DNA of 64,000 nt from Triglochin maritima (GCA_963682175.1 OY821790.1:136501-200500); one strand, 5' to 3'; positions 32,881 through 46,082 are shown, counted from the first letter of the stretch. Notes: a model not told the origin generated them from the sequence alone. Numbers and translations: made by a program.

Positions 32881-33415
32881 TTCATTTTTAATTGTTTGAT
32901 TCCTGTAATTCAGACTCAAACCCTGCAGTTCATATTCAATCCAGCAACTCATAACATTCATATATATCAAACAAGTAATTAATTGTCACAACATTCATAT
33001 TCAGTCCAGCAATCACAACAATCATATCTATCAAATGCACATCTTTCATATCTAGTTCATTTGTAACATTCAAATGCATCTAGTTAATATTACAACATAC
33101 AATCAACATTTACTTTTGACGTTTTTTGTTTTTTGCTCATAGGATCCTCGATCAATATTCCTTCATGATGATCATCTCATATGGGGAAGTTGTCAACAAT
33201 TCTATCATTATCGAGAGATTTAAGTTCAAGTTCTTGTGCAAACGGGGGAATTTCTACATTTTATCATTAACATCTTCTTCAGCCACGATTTTTCGTTTTC
33301 CTTCTAAAACTACCAACCATTCAATAGCACACGGGTCTGTTACATAAAATATTTGTTTTGCTTGAGTTGCCAAAATGAAAGGATCTTCCTTAAAACCTTA
33401 TTTTTTAGGGTTCAC

Positions 33416-34797
33416 TGATTGACATCATTTCATGCTTATATTTGTATCTTATATCCATTATCTTTCACCTAAACAATGCTATGTGATGAGTTTTATGCTT
33501 AGTTTTCAGGAATAAATAGGTTTGAAGAAATGAAGCATAAAAGGACCCAAAAGCTGGGAAAAAGGACTGAATTGTGAGATCTGGGGACTGAGATGCAAGG
33601 GAGAAGAACCTGAACGTAAGACAGAAGGACCTAAGAGCAAAATAGAATACTCCACACCATCATGGGGAGTATTTTAGCAATTTGATTCGGGTCGGAGCTC
33701 CAACAAACCAATTAAATGCATCCAAGACCAGCAAATATATCATGAAAAGCCCACAACAAAAATGAGCAGGATCTGAACCATATAGACCGCTAATTGGCGG
33801 TCCATTTTGGCCCAAATCCGCTAAAATTTCTCCAGGACATGTATTAGAGGATGTTTAGGCTATTTTTGGTATCTGTTTAGTCCCACATCGGGGGATTGTC
33901 CCGATTTGCCTTTTTCCATGGCTATAAATAGAACTCTTCACCTTCCATTGTAATCACTCCATATTTTAAGTGATTATTCTTCCTACTAGAAGTGAGGCCT
34001 TGAAGCACACACTAAAGTAGGAGAATGCTACTTTTAATATGAGTCATTTTAATACAAGTTTTCTTTATTATGTTGTTTGTTTTATGTTTCTTGTTTTGCT
34101 TTGCTTAATCTCATTTCATTAGTTTTATTAGCTTAGTTAATATACTTTCTTTGTTTAGTTTAATAATTAGTGTAATGTTTAGTGAGTAGTTCCATCCCCT
34201 TTGGGGGGTGGAGTAGATGAACATACATGCAAATGAGAATGGATTGAATGCTTTATTTACAATGTGTTGATAAAACATGAATGTATGCTTGCTTGTTTAG
34301 GATAGAATTTATAACTTGATGAGTTTTGCCAAAATGATTAGACACCTCTCATGCTTGTTTAGGTTCTGAAATAAACATCTTGCATATGTAAATGTTAATC
34401 AACTAAGTTGGTGAATAGATTGATAGGTTTTGCCACAATATTTAGACACTTCCTATGCTTGATAACACCACCTTTATTTGTGCTTAAAGAATGTATTCAA
34501 CACCCACCTCTTTGCTTGTGTGCACTCACTCCACCCCTTAGGGGTTTTCCCATTTCTGTATTCCAGCATTCTTCTTTTGTTCTTAGCTTAGTTGTCATTT
34601 CATTGTTTGTTTCTTTCGTTCGCATTTCATACTTCTTAGCGTAGTTTAGTGTAGAGTAGCATAATCAATCTTTCTCCCCCAATTTTTGCCACCTTATTTC
34701 TGATAAACAAGAGGCTGCTCACCTCCTTGAGGACGACCCGTACTTGCCAGCGCTTCATCGCGGTCGTGCACTTGCGGTTTAATTAAAGCGTTCAACA
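33416..34797 (+). repeat. Solo gypsy LTR inside the CACTA element
   Basis: TGATTGACATC ... GCGTTCAACA, 1382 bp, flanked by the perfect 5-bp duplication TTCAC (33411-33415 and 34798-34802), with no internal region. It matches the LTRs at 40012-41421 and 44312-45792 in opposite orientation. It formed by LTR-LTR recombination after insertion into the CACTA element. Confidence 0.85.
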
Positions 34798-34829
34798 TTC
34801 ACCAGAGTAAACCCCAACTCATTGACTTG

Positions 34830-35338
34830 AAGATTGTTGTTATTGTCCACTCACTTGCATTTAAATACCGCAACATTGAATTTAGTAAAGTTCAACTCCC
34901 ATATTTCTTCAATCTGACCATAATTAGACATATTGACATATATGAGATTTCTATCTTTCGAACTAGAGATGTGCAACAATTCAACTACCAAAGTGACCCC
35001 ACTATTATGCATTGTGTTTTTCTCATCCTCCATTTTGGTATAGAAAGAAAACTTATTGATATCGTAGACGTTATAAGATGTCACTATAGGATTAGGTTTA
35101 TTGCCAACCATTTCAAATTTTCATAAATATTATGGTTGTAGTCAGTTTTCCTGAACCAGTCAACGAAAGCCTTATTGTGAGCATTGATTACTTGTTGATC
35201 AGTCCATGAAGGATGTTTTTCCTTCACTACGGTCATTTCGTCATCCAAATAAGGTTGGACTTCATTAGAATTGGAAAGCACATAGAAATACTCTTTCAAA
35301 AGATCCTCACCTTTAGACTTATCATCTTCGGGCCACAC
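34830..35338 (-). pseudogene. TNP2-associated domains (DUF4218/DUF4216-like) of CACTA transposase
   Basis: 35338-35100 reads YFYVLSNSNEVQPYLDDEM...KEKHPSWTDQQVINAHNKAFVDWF. 35110-34851 reads NSGVTLVVELLHISSSKDRN...MSNYGQIEEIWELNF, followed by VFKC. Both are hallmark segments of the C-terminal half of plant CACTA TNP2 proteins. The catalytic core is absent. Stops and short fragments mark a relic. Confidence 0.7.
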
Positions 35339-35659
35339 GTACCTTTACCTTCAATCCTATCTTCATTAATGTAGCTACCTTCCGGTGTAATACATGCTTT
35401 CTTCCACTTTTTTCTCTAGATATCAAAGATGGAGGCGACAAATTACTTGCCTGCTCTTCAATCATACCCGCTTCCAAAGCTTCTTTTTGTTTTGGAAATT
35501 TTTTCCATCATCATATCTTCCTCAAGTTTGTGGTAACCCCCTCTGGACAATCTATGCTAAAACGTTTTACTAGATTGTCATTTCTTGTTCAACTCTCCTA
35601 TTTCCAAAAAAAGAATATAATGGATTAACTATCAAAATAAAAATTATAAATTCTACGTA

Positions 35660-36121
35660 TTAAAAAATGTGTATATAAACCATCAATTCCGGAGAAAGTC
35701 TAGTTCTTTTGAACTCAACCCATGTTATCGGTAAAATGAAACTGTAAGTATCACAAGAGTCATGGTCCTTATATTCCCCAAAGATAAACATGTAAGTGAG
35801 GTTTGTTTTAAAGTCTTTCCACCGTTTACCAACATAGGAAATCCACTCCTTCTTCAACGGTTTAGTGGATTCAAAAATGAATTTAGCCTACAACCAAAAA
35901 AACACTTGAAAATTAGTAACAGAGGAAATTTTAAATCAAACTAACAAACAAATACATACCATTATATCCTCCCAAATTTGATCTTTTAGAAAAGAATCAA
36001 CTTGTGACCAATTTTCTATACAAATATCAACGTTGGCTCTAGTGACAGTACCCAAATAACTAGGCCAATAAATTTTATTTTCTCTGATCGGCTCTAAGAG
36101 ACCAACAAAGTCCAAAGGCAA
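35660..36121 (-). pseudogene. Transposase_24-like (Ptta/En-Spm) fragments of CACTA
   Basis: 36121-35940 reads LGTVTRANVDICIENWSQVD...LKDQIWEDI and 35857-35700 reads VGKRWKDFKTNLTYMFIFG...YSFILPITWVEF...LSPE. These match the order of the second CACTA gene family (short exons around RNVPI..W..V...K..IW). An intron-like piece separates them. Incomplete. Confidence 0.6.
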
Positions 36122-36879
36122 TGGACCTTCACGTTTTATTTTTTGTTGAAACTTAACATAAGAGTTTCTCCACGTGGAGGAACCGATGTCAAGGCTTCCT
36201 CGCTAGTTTGGGGGTGGTTCTTCTTGCTGGGAGCGATTAATCTGAAAAAAGACAAAAAACATTCATGACAAAACAATCAGAAATCGACTACGAGAACAAG
36301 TGTAAATCATTTCCACTGTTGCAGATAAATTCTATCAATTCATGTCCAAATTCACCATCAATGTCAGCAAATCTCAGCCCCAATTCAGCCTAGTATTAAA
36401 TATCATATTTCAACACAACTAAAATCTGAACTCAACCCAAGGTTCAGCACAATTTCGACTAAAATGTGGTGATCAAATTTAGAACAAATGCAGCACAAGA
36501 CAGTACGATATTCAGCCGATAAAAAATTAAGGATCAAATGCAGCAAATTCAGCCAATAAAAAATTCTTCCGAACAATATCCAGTTAACTCAAGTAAACGA
36601 CATTATCACTTATTTTTTAATGGTACAAGTCCTAACTTGCTTCCAATTTATGCTTACCATAATTTTAAGGGGGTGGATGGAAGGGGACGTCGCGTGGGCA
36701 AGGATGTTGTCAAAAGGGGAGGTTGCACGACCAAGGAGGTTGACGGAAGTGAAGGGATGAAAATCTCTCGTCAGATTTGTGTTTGTTGAATTAGGCGTAA
36801 GGGTTTTGTATGGGTTTACGAATACCCCTCCATGTTGGCTTAATTCAACCCCAATGTGGAATATCCCCAACCACGTCGG
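36122..36879. other. CACTA interior without recognisable gene
   Basis: No domain recognised; short open frames only. It contains a CAGCACAAATTC-like Gln/Asn-coding low-complexity stretch (36300-36560). Confidence 0.4.
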
Positions 36880-37246
36880 ATTAATTAAACACCAACGTGG
36901 TTTGGTGTGTATTATTTTAAATAAAATTTTGAATAATGCACACTTCTATGTCGGATTATGTAAACGCCGACGTGAAAGGCCGCCTACCACGTCGGACTCG
37001 TTAATCCGATGTGGTATAGTATTAATGATTTTTTTTTAAAAACCCTTCAACGTCGGTTTCAAAAACTGACGTGGCAGGGTACAAATTATCAAATACTCTT
37101 ACGTCAGCCTTCATGGTATCCGATGTGGTAAGGTGTCTTCCATGTCAGTTTGGTAATCGCCGACGTAGTAAGGGGTCGACCACGTCGATGGGATAATATA
37201 CAACGTGCTAGGGTCGACATGGTAGACCAACTTTCCAACAGTGAAT

Positions 37247-38830
37247 TCAAAACAATGGATTATTGTTTTGAATTCTTTGAAACAATAATGTGAAGATAAT
37301 ATAAAAATAACAAACGGGGTGGTCCCATTTTGGTTAGGATGTAAAATATAAAAATAATGTCAATTCAAACAAACATTTATTGTTATATAATATCATGTCA
37401 GCTGACTTAAAAGTTCTAGGTTTTGGCAAAATAGAAGTCAAATGTAGAGCAAAGGAACTCTACAATGTGAAAAAACTTCAAATAATTCAAAACTTCAGAA
37501 CAAGCATTAGACCTTGAATTTCTTTCCTCTATAAAAGAATTCAAAATAATAATTAAATATTTTGAATTGTTTGAAGTTCTGTCACATCGTAGAGTCCCTT
37601 TTGTTTATAATTAACTTGTATATTGGGAAGACTTTGAATTTTAGAGGAAAGAAATTCATGGGGTAATGCTTGTTCTGAAGTTTTGAATTATTTGAAGTTT
37701 TTTAACATTGTAGAGTTCCTTTACTCTATAATTGGCTTCTGTTTTGAGAAAACCTTGAATTTTTAAGTCTGCCAACACGATATTATATAACCATAATTGT
37801 TTGTTTGAATTAACATTATTTTTATATTTTAAATCCTAACCAAAATGGATCCACCCCGTTTGTTATTTTAATATTATCTTCGCATTATTGTTTCAAAAAA
37901 TTCAAAACAATAATCCATTGTTTTGAATTGGTTGAACTTCTATCACACCAAAGAGTCCCTTCTGTTTATAATTAACTTGTATATAGAGAAAACCTTGAAT
38001 TTTAGAGGAAAAAAATTCAAGGTCTAATGCTTGTTCTGAAGTTTTGATTTTTTTTTTACATTGTAGAGTTCCTTTCCCCTATAAGTGACTTCTATTTTAC
38101 GAAGACCTTGAATTTTTAAGTCTGCTGACATGATATTATATAACAATAATTGTTTGTTAGAATTTACATTATTTTTATATTTTAAATCCTCACCAAAATG
38201 GGACCACCCCGTTTGTTATTTTTATATTATCTTCACATTATTGTTTCAAAGAATTCAACACAATAATACATTGGTTTGAATTGTTTGAAGTTCTATCACA
38301 TCATAGAGTCCCCTCTGTTTATAATTAACTTGTATATTGTGAAGACCTTGAATTTTAGACGAAATAAATTCAAGGACTAATGCTTGTTCTGAAGTTTTGA
38401 ATTATTTGAAGTTTTTTCACATTGTAGAGTTCTTTTCCTCTATAATTGACTTCTATTTTGCGAAGACCTCAAAATTTAAAGTATGCCGACATGATATTGT
38501 ATAACAATAATTGTTTGTTTGAATTAACATTATTTCTATATTTTAAATCCAAACCAAAATGGGACCACCCCGTTTGTTATTTTTAAATTATCTTCGCATT
38601 ATTGTTTCAAAGAATTCAAAACAATAATCCATTGTTTTGAATTGGTTGAAATTTTATCACATCGTAGAGTACCTCCCCTTTATAATTGACTTGTATATTG
38701 CGAAGATTTGGAATTTAAAGTCTACCGACACAATATTATATAACAATAATTGTTTGTTCTAAAAAATATTATTTTTATGTTCTGCATCCTAACAAAAATT
38801 GGATCACCCTGTTGGTTATCGGTCTTCATA
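37247..38830. repeat. Array of about 355-bp repeats with one inverted unit
   Basis: Plus units begin near 37565, 37921, 38275 and 38632, each with TTGAATTG(G/T)TTGAA(G/C)TTCT(A/G)TCACA. The first unit (37247-37545, joined with 32247-32382) is in inverted orientation, making a foldback. Units diverge visibly. No coding capacity. Confidence 0.75.
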
Positions 38831-39089
38831 AAATAAATAACAATTTCCTATGACTTGAATGTAAGAAGGTAAGAATTATGACTTGAAATTTATCACGGAG
38901 AATGTAAGAAATAACACCATGTTCAAGATTTGGATTTTAAGTTTCTATCTTAAATTCCACAACATAATTAAAGCGCACGTCGAATCACATTGCTAGGTCA
39001 AGAACCACTTTCTTCTGAAGTTGTAATTAGAAGTTTCAATGCTTGACCAAAAATACAATAGACGGTTCTGTGATTCCACAACATATCCA
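38831..39089. other. Unassigned AT-rich sequence
   Basis: No ORF or repeat recognised between the 355-bp array and gypsy fragment E. Confidence 0.4.
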
Positions 39090-41421
39090 CAACATATTCA
39101 CGCCAAGCAATCCTAAGGTCGCTATAGGTCCTTACAGCTAGACGACGCCTAACTGCGAGGTCACACGGCCTCAACACGCCTCACCTCCCTACGACGAGGA
39201 CCACAAAGCCCAGCAAGTGAGTCAAGATCCGGAGATCTCGTCTCTCCTACTATCGACAAAGTGGCAACGCCGATCAGGTTATGACGGTCGGGACCGGATC
39301 ACTCTCCTAATGCGTCCGAATTCTTTAAGGCCAATGTCTACTTGATTTTAGAAATTAGGCTCTTGATTAGTGTGGTTTTTGGGGCGAAGGAAAGGGTGAT
39401 GAAATCCCCCACCTTATCTTTTACGGGACAGCCCCTCCTTAGTAGCGTTTTGGAGTCTTAATCTAACAATCAACTCTCCAAACAAAACGCTCAACTCACA
39501 CTTGTTTCAATGCACTTCCTACTAAGTAATGCATGTTCATACGAAATGCATGTATGAGAGTAGAAGGTGCGTACCTCACGCCGGCTCTCAGCAACAGAAA
39601 ATAAAGCTAAGATAAAAGACAATCTAAGTGCCTAAGTCACATACATGATGCATGACCTAAACAAAAAGAATGCCTAATCTTTTGCTTTGAGTTTTAGGGT
39701 CCAAGTTGCTTAAAGGAGGTTTGATTATTGATCTGGGAACGAACTATAAGTCAACACATGCCAAATTGAGTCCCAGATTACTACATCAATTAGAGCAACA
39801 ACACAAAAAAATTAGAAGATGAGAGGAGCTCACCAGACCGCTGATTGGCGGTCTGAAGTGCTTAGGTCGTCTTGAAATTTCTCCAGTAGCCTCCACTTGC
39901 TATTCCCAATCTCCTGAAACAAAGACAAACTACAAAATACAAATTAAATCCACTCGAATCGTCCAAACAAGAGTCTGGACTGGCACCTCCCCAGCAACGG
40001 TGCCAAAAACTTGTTGGACGTTTTAATTTCTACCGCAAGTGCATGGCCACGATGAAGCGGTGGCAAGTACGGGTCGTCCTCAGGGAGGTGAGTAGTCTCT
40101 TGCTTGTACAAAATCAAGTGGCAAAGATTGGGGAAGAAAGATTGATTAAGCTACTCTACACTAAACTATGCTAAGAAGTTAGAAATGCGAACGAAAGAAA
40201 CAAACAATGAAAATGACAACTAAGCTAAGAACAAAACAAGAATGCTGGAATTCAGGAAATGGAAAACCCCTAAGGGGTGGAGTGAGTGTACACATGCAAA
40301 GAGGTTGGTGTAGAATACATTCTTTAAGCACATGAAGGTGGTGTTTATCAAGCATAGGAAGTGTCTAAATGTTATGGCAAAACCTATCAATCTATTCACC
40401 AACTTAGTTGATTAACATTTACATATGCAAGGTGTTTATTTCAGAACCTAAACAAGCATGAGAGGTGTCTAATCATTTTGGCAAAACTCATCAAGTTGTA
40501 AATTCTATCCTAAAAAAGCAAGCATACATTCATGTTTAATCAACACATTGAAATTAAAGCATTCATCACATTCTCTAATGCATGTATGTACATCTACTCC
40601 ACCCCCCAAAGGGGATGAAACTACTCACTAAACATTACACTAATTATTAAACTATGGAAAGAAAACATATTAAAACTAAGCTAGAATTAAAAGACGATTA
40701 AACTAAAACATGCACAAACAATAAAAGAAGCATAAAACAAACAACATAATAAAGAAAACTTGTATTAAAATGACTCACATTAAAAGTAGCATCCTCCTAC
40801 TTTAGTGTGTGCTTCAAGGCCTCACTTCTAGTAGGAAGAATAACCACTTAAAATATGGAGTGATTACAATATGAGGTGAAGAGTTCTATTTATAGCCATG
40901 GAAAAAGACAAATCGGGACAATCCCCCGACGTGGGACTAAACAGATACCAAAAATAGCCTAAACATCCTCTAATCATGTGCTGGAGAAATTTGAGCGGAT
41001 TTGGGCCAAAATGGACCGCCAATTAGCGGTCTTGGACCGCCAATTGGCGGTCTATATGGTTCAGATCCTGCTCATTTTTGTTGTGGGCTTTTCTTTCTGG
41101 TATTGTTGGTCTTGGATGCGGTTACTTGACTTGTTGGAGCTCCGACCCGAATTGAATTGGTAAAATACTCCCCATGATGGTGTGGAGTATTCTGTTTTGC
41201 TCTTAGGTCCCTCTGTCTTGCGTTCAGGTCCTTCTCCCTTGCATCTTGGTCCCCAGATCTCACAATCCAGTCCTTTTTCCCAGCTTTTGGGTCCTTTTAT
41301 GCTTCATCTCTTCAAACCTAATTATTCCTGAAAACTACACATAAAACTCGTAACATAGCATTGTTTAGGTGAAAGATAATGGATATAAGATACAAATATG
41401 AGCATGAAATGATGTCAATCA
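39090..41421 (-). mobile_element. Gypsy fragment E: leader plus 5' LTR
   Basis: The leader 39090-40011 (minus) includes the primer-site complement CCCCAGCAACGGTGCCA at about 39989-40005. The LTR follows (40012-41421). The coding region and 3' LTR are gone. The leader is similar to 43420-44311 of fragment G. Confidence 0.75.
40012..41421 (-). repeat. LTR of gypsy fragment E
   Basis: TGTTGGACG ... GATGTCAATCA, about 1410 bp. Inverted match to the solo LTR 33416-34797. On the minus strand a TATA-like TATAAATAG lies at about 40896-40904, and two copies of the ACCGCCAATT(A/G)GCGGTC palindrome are at 41020-41057. Confidence 0.8.
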
Positions 41422-41450
41422 GTTAACCAAAAAGCAGAGTGACACAATGG

Positions 41451-42051
41451 ATAAGATATTAGAGGTCTTTAAGCAAGTGAAGGTTAACATCCCCTTGTTG
41501 GATGTCATCCCACAAATACCTCAATATGCCAAAGTGTTGAAAGATCTTTGAACAACAAAGAGGAAGACCAATGTTCCTAAGAAATCATTCTTAACTACGA
41601 GTGTGAGCTCACTTTTGTCCAATCCGACATACACAAAGTACAAGGACCCTGGTGTCCTACTATTCGGGGTACGATAGGGGAAACTAGGATGAGTAATGTA
41701 TTGCTTGATTTAGGATTAGTAGTCAACCTCCTCCCATCTTTTGTTTATCAACATTTAAAATTGGGAGAATTGAAACCAACTAAGATCACCCTCCAATTGG
41801 CGGATAGATCCATTCGTGTCCCAAAGGGGATTATTGAGGACCTTCTCATCAAAGATGAAGATATTATATTTCTAGTAGATTTTGTCGTCCTCGATACCAA
41901 CCCTGTTGCGAACACCCACTCACAAATTCCATTGATTTTGGGTAGATCATTTCTGGCAACCTCCAATGCCTTAATTAATTATAGAAATGGTCTCATGAAG
42001 CTCTCATTCGGTAACATGAGTGTTGAGTTTTATGTGTTCAACTCTGGTAAG
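41451..42051 (+). pseudogene. Gypsy aspartic protease remnant (fragment H)
   Basis: Begins DKILEVFKQVKVNIPLLDVIPQIPQYAK. It has stops near 41549 and 41678, then reads LLDLGLVVNLLPSFVYQHL where element I has LLDLGASVNLLP, so the active-site motif is altered. It continues with VDFVVLDTNPV...IPLILGRSFLATSNALINYRNGLMKLSF. Clear homologue of the element I protease (59481-60488). Non-functional. Confidence 0.75.
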
Positions 42052-43010
42052 TAACAGGAGCCCTTGGATGAGCCTTTGAATCTGAACCTCATTTGCCAAT
42101 TGGAGAAAATAAAGCACCGTAAAATGAACAAACACCCCCAACACTGACGCAACACGTTGAGAATGCTGGTATGCCCAGCGAAAACTCATTGCCTATCTTT
42201 GCAATGCAACAGAGTGAGATGACATCAAACATTATTGTACAAAGGGAGTGTTTGTTGGGTGATTTAGTTGAGACTGTTAGTGGTGTTCTCTCTTCTCGCA
42301 CAGTTCCTATCACTCAGGAAATTAGGTCCAAGGGGACTTAGTGTCTGGTGCTTTTGAGTCATCTGACTTGGGATGCACCGACCGTACTCCCATTACACGG
42401 GTGGTAGGGATCGCCCTATGTGGAGATTTGGCGGAAGGTGTACGTGATAGTATAAGTCCTTACAAGCAATGATGCATGAAACCCAACCCTGAGAATCAAA
42501 CACCAACTAGTGTAATCCATAATGCTCCAAAAAGAAGAATAAAAGAAGAAGAAAATGATGAAAAGAAAAAGAAAAAAGAAGACAAATAAGAACCTTAATG
42601 GACTTTACACAATGTATCACTTTTAGAAGATAAGGTTGCCCATGTCTTTCACTTAAGTCCTTAATTAACTTTCACGAATGATTCATTAGGCTAGGTGTGT
42701 GGACTGATTACATGTATAGAGTTGGCCCATAGATTTACCGTGTCCAATGATCGATGAAAATGAGCCCATCGAGTCGTGTTGCTCGGTTGAACAATGCATC
42801 TATGTACGGATTTTGTGGGTAGATACGCTGAAAACCCTCAGGAGACAACACTCCTCCTCCTTGGCGACAAGGGGGTTTAGCGACTTGTTGCATGTGGTGA
42901 ATATAACTGTGATTCCTACGAAAGTGAGTTAGGATTTTCCTATTTTACGAATGATTTTTCCCTTCTTTCATTTTTCTCTTTCTTTGTTTTGCTCGGGACT
43001 AGCAAAATTT
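42052..43010 (+). other. 3' non-coding region of gypsy fragment H
   Basis: No gene. Resembles the 3' region of element I, including the CTGAAAACCCTCA(G/C)GAGACAA and TGTGATTCCTACGAAAGTGAGTTAGGA segments (42829-42935 against 61398-61508). Confidence 0.6.
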
Positions 43011-43065
43011 AAGTGTGGGGGCATTCGATTGACATCATATCATGTATATATTTGCTTCTTATATG

Positions 43066-45792
43066 GAAACTCCATATATGGAACCCAGTCTCTCCCATCT
43101 CCATGAGACGACTCGGCCTCATGCTCCAAAGGAGCTCGAGGAGGAGATGGCCGATCACCTAGACCATCCATCTTGGAAAAATGCACTCTCTCAAGTCAAG
43201 CGCTCTCACCAAAATGAATCCAACCTCCCATAAAATGCTCAACTCGACTTGACTCTAAAACCACACACAACATAAGGTGTAATTAGAGGAGGAGACTACT
43301 CATTGAATATAGAGGATGAGAAGACTAAGATGAGAAGGGAAGAATCCCTAGATCTAGCGTGGGTAGTGGGTGAGGGTAGAAGCCTATCTAGCAAAGACGG
43401 CTCAAACAATCTACAATCACTATAGGTACTTACAGCTAGATGATGCCTAACTACGAGGTCTCATGGCCTCAACACGCCTCACCTCCCTACGACGAAGACC
43501 AGAGAGCTCGGAGATCTTGTCTCTCCTATTATCGACAAAGTGGGCGACGCCGATCTTGCTATGACGGTCGTGTTCAGATCACTCTCCTAATGCGTCTGAG
43601 TCCTAATGGCCAATGTCTACTTGATTTTAGATTAAGGCTTTTAATTAGGAGTAATTTTTGGGGCTAAGGAAAGGGTGATGAAATCGCTCACCTTCTCTTG
43701 TATGGAACAATCCCTTTAGTAGCGTTTTGAATCTTAATCTAGCAATCAACTCTCCAATCAAACGCTCACCTCACTCTTGTACTGATGCATCTTACTAACT
43801 AATGCATGCTTTAACCATGCATGAATGAGAGAATGGGTGCATGTACCTCATGCCAGCAATCAACAACAAGAATGTAAAGAAAAGAAAAGAAGAGTGTGTG
43901 CAAGGTCTACAAATGATTCATGACCTAAATGGCAATTAGTCTAATCTATTGCTTTGAGTTTTATGGTCCAAGTTGTCTTAAAAATGGGACGGATGGGTTT
44001 ATTGATTAATCTGGGAGCAGTCTACAGGTCATAACATGCCAAATTGAGCTCCCAGACCACTATATTGAATGAACAAGCAACTAGAAGAAAATTTGGAGCA
44101 AATAAAGCTGACCAGGCCTCCAGTTGGCAGTTCAGGCCGTTGATTGGCGGTCCAAATGGCTTTTTATGCTCTCCAATTTCTACTGGTTCCTCCCCTTGAT
44201 GTTGCAATGTGCCAGAAACAAATAAAAACTAAAACCAAAAGATTAAACTCACTCAAATCGTCCAAACAAGAGTCTGGATAGAGCACCTCCCCGGCAACAG
44301 TGCCCAAAACTTGATTGATAGTTTAAAAAACCGCAACTGCACGACGTCGGTGAAGACGCGACAAGTATGGGTCGAGTCCACATGGAGGTTTTTCAACTCT
44401 ATTTCTTCAGAAATCAAGTGGGAAATAAGGGGAGGAGTTGATTATATTAAACTAACTACACTAAACTTGAATGAATTAACAATAAAACTAAACCGCCATG
44501 AAGTGGAGGTGTAGGTATGTGGTATGTGAGTGAATCTTCATTTCAATTAGGCACAAGTGTAGTTTGTGTGTCATACAAGTAGAAGCTAGTGTAGAATCTA
44601 AGTGTAGGATACACAACACTGCACAGTAAACCATGAACATGCATATCTCACATAAACTTTAGGTTGATTTTAGATTGTCAAGCATGCAATAAGTACCTAG
44701 TGTGGACATTAGAGCATCAATAAATCCTACATACAACCTAAATCATTCATGTGAATGTGCACCAAACATGGTTCCATACATAACAAGCCATTTCCATAAA
44801 ACCATCACAAGCAACACGATAAACTTTAAAGCTAGCATGAGATAAGTACCTAGTGTGGACATTATCCATCTAATACAAGTTTAAACATGCTACAAGTATA
44901 GATCTATATTAAGCCATGAAATGACACAAATAAAAGAACCCATCACTAACACATAATCTACATCACCTCCAACCCAAATGTGGTGGATCTACTCACTACA
45001 CATTAAGCTAACAATTATATTAAGAAAGAAAGACATTCTAACATATTATGCTAAGATTAAGAAAACAAAACTAAACTAAAACATGCGAATATTTAAAAGA
45101 GACAACATTAAAACAAAACTATGAAAAAAAATATTATATTATTGACTCACATTATAAGTAGCATTCTTCTCCACATGAGTTTTGCTCCAAAGGCTTACTC
45201 CAAGTAGAGAGAATGACCACCAAGCAATGGGTAGTATTACAAAGGAGGACGAAGAGTTCTATATATAACCATGAAAAAAGGTAACCGGGGACAATCCCCC
45301 GGTATGAGACTAATTGCATATTATAAATGGACATAAACCACGTTAATCTAACACCCAGCTAAACCTGATTGGGTTTGGAGCCAAACCAACCGCCAATCAG
45401 CGGTCTATAACCGCAAATTGGCGGTCTAGATTGGTTTGATTAGGTTGGATTTTGATGGAGCTTTGGTGAGTTGATTTATTCATATTTGGTACACCCAAGT
45501 TGGTTGTTGGAGTTTACGCCCGGATTTAATTGCCAAATTACTCCTCATGATGGTGTGGAGTGTCTTGATTTGCTCATTGGTCCTTTCGGTTTACATCTGG
45601 GTCATTTCCTCTTGCATCTCAATCCATAAATCCCACAATTCAGTCCTTTCTCTTGCTCTTAGGACTTTTTTGTGTCTCTTATTCTCACTTGTTTATTCCT
45701 GAAACTTAAATATAATTCTCGTGACGTAGCATTACTTAGGATAAAAATAGAAGATATAAGACACGAACATATGCATGATATGATGTCAATCA
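43066..45792 (-). mobile_element. Gypsy fragment G: leader plus 5' LTR
   Basis: The leader (43066-44311) ends at the primer-site complement CCCCGGCAACAGTGCC (about 44289-44305). The LTR is 44312-45792. It lacks coding regions. It carries the same ACCGCCAATCAGCGGT palindrome motif as E. Confidence 0.7.
44312..45792 (-). repeat. LTR of gypsy fragment G
   Basis: TGATTGATAG ... GATGTCAATCA, about 1480 bp, diverged relative of the E and solo LTRs. A TATA-like element is visible on the minus strand near 45256-45264. Confidence 0.75.
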
Positions 45793-45984
45793 ATCAACAA
45801 CTATAAGTATATCAGTTCACGAGTCTGCACAAACATTTCCAACCAATTTCTTGAGAGGAACTAACAAGTCTGTGTACAACATATATTGTGCGGAATACAC
45901 AATCTTGGTTATGGTTGTTGTGTACATAGAATAAAATAGAAAATGTGAAATTCATGTCATATTTAGCGACTATCAATAAATTTA
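45793..45984. other. Unassigned flank of MULE-C with target duplication
   Basis: No gene recognised. It ends with TAAATTTA (45977-45984), duplicated at 51829-51836. A 30-bp piece (GCACAAACATTTCC(A/C)ACCAATTTC) occurs both here (45825) and beyond MULE-C (51850). Confidence 0.6.
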
Positions 45985-46082
45985 GGGAACTACTAAACGT
46001 CGCCCCAAAACTACTTAAATCGCCCCTTGAAATTACCAAAGTGCCCTTAACAATATATTTAATACCCATATCGTCCCGTGTC

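Larger units (their letters stand above)
32386..37243 (-). mobile_element. CACTA (En/Spm) element, internally deleted
   Basis: The ends are CACTGCTGGAAA (32386) and the inverse TTTCCAACAGTG (ending 37243). The flanking 3-bp duplication is AAT (32383-32385, 37244-37246). Both subterminal zones (32400-32880, 36880-37235) hold many CCGACGTGGTA-like motifs in both orientations, as expected for CACTA transposase binding. Remnants of TNP2-associated and Transposase_24 proteins are on the minus strand. A solo LTR lies inside. Confidence 0.85.
41422..43065 (+). mobile_element. Gypsy fragment H: protease region, purine tract and LTR start
   Basis: Plus orientation. It contains a degraded protease ORF (41451-42051), a non-coding 3' region, a purine tract AAGTGTGGGGGCATT (about 43011-43025), then about 40 bp of LTR start (GATTGACATCATATC...) cut at 43065 by fragment G. 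Opposite orientation to E and G. Confidence 0.7.
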
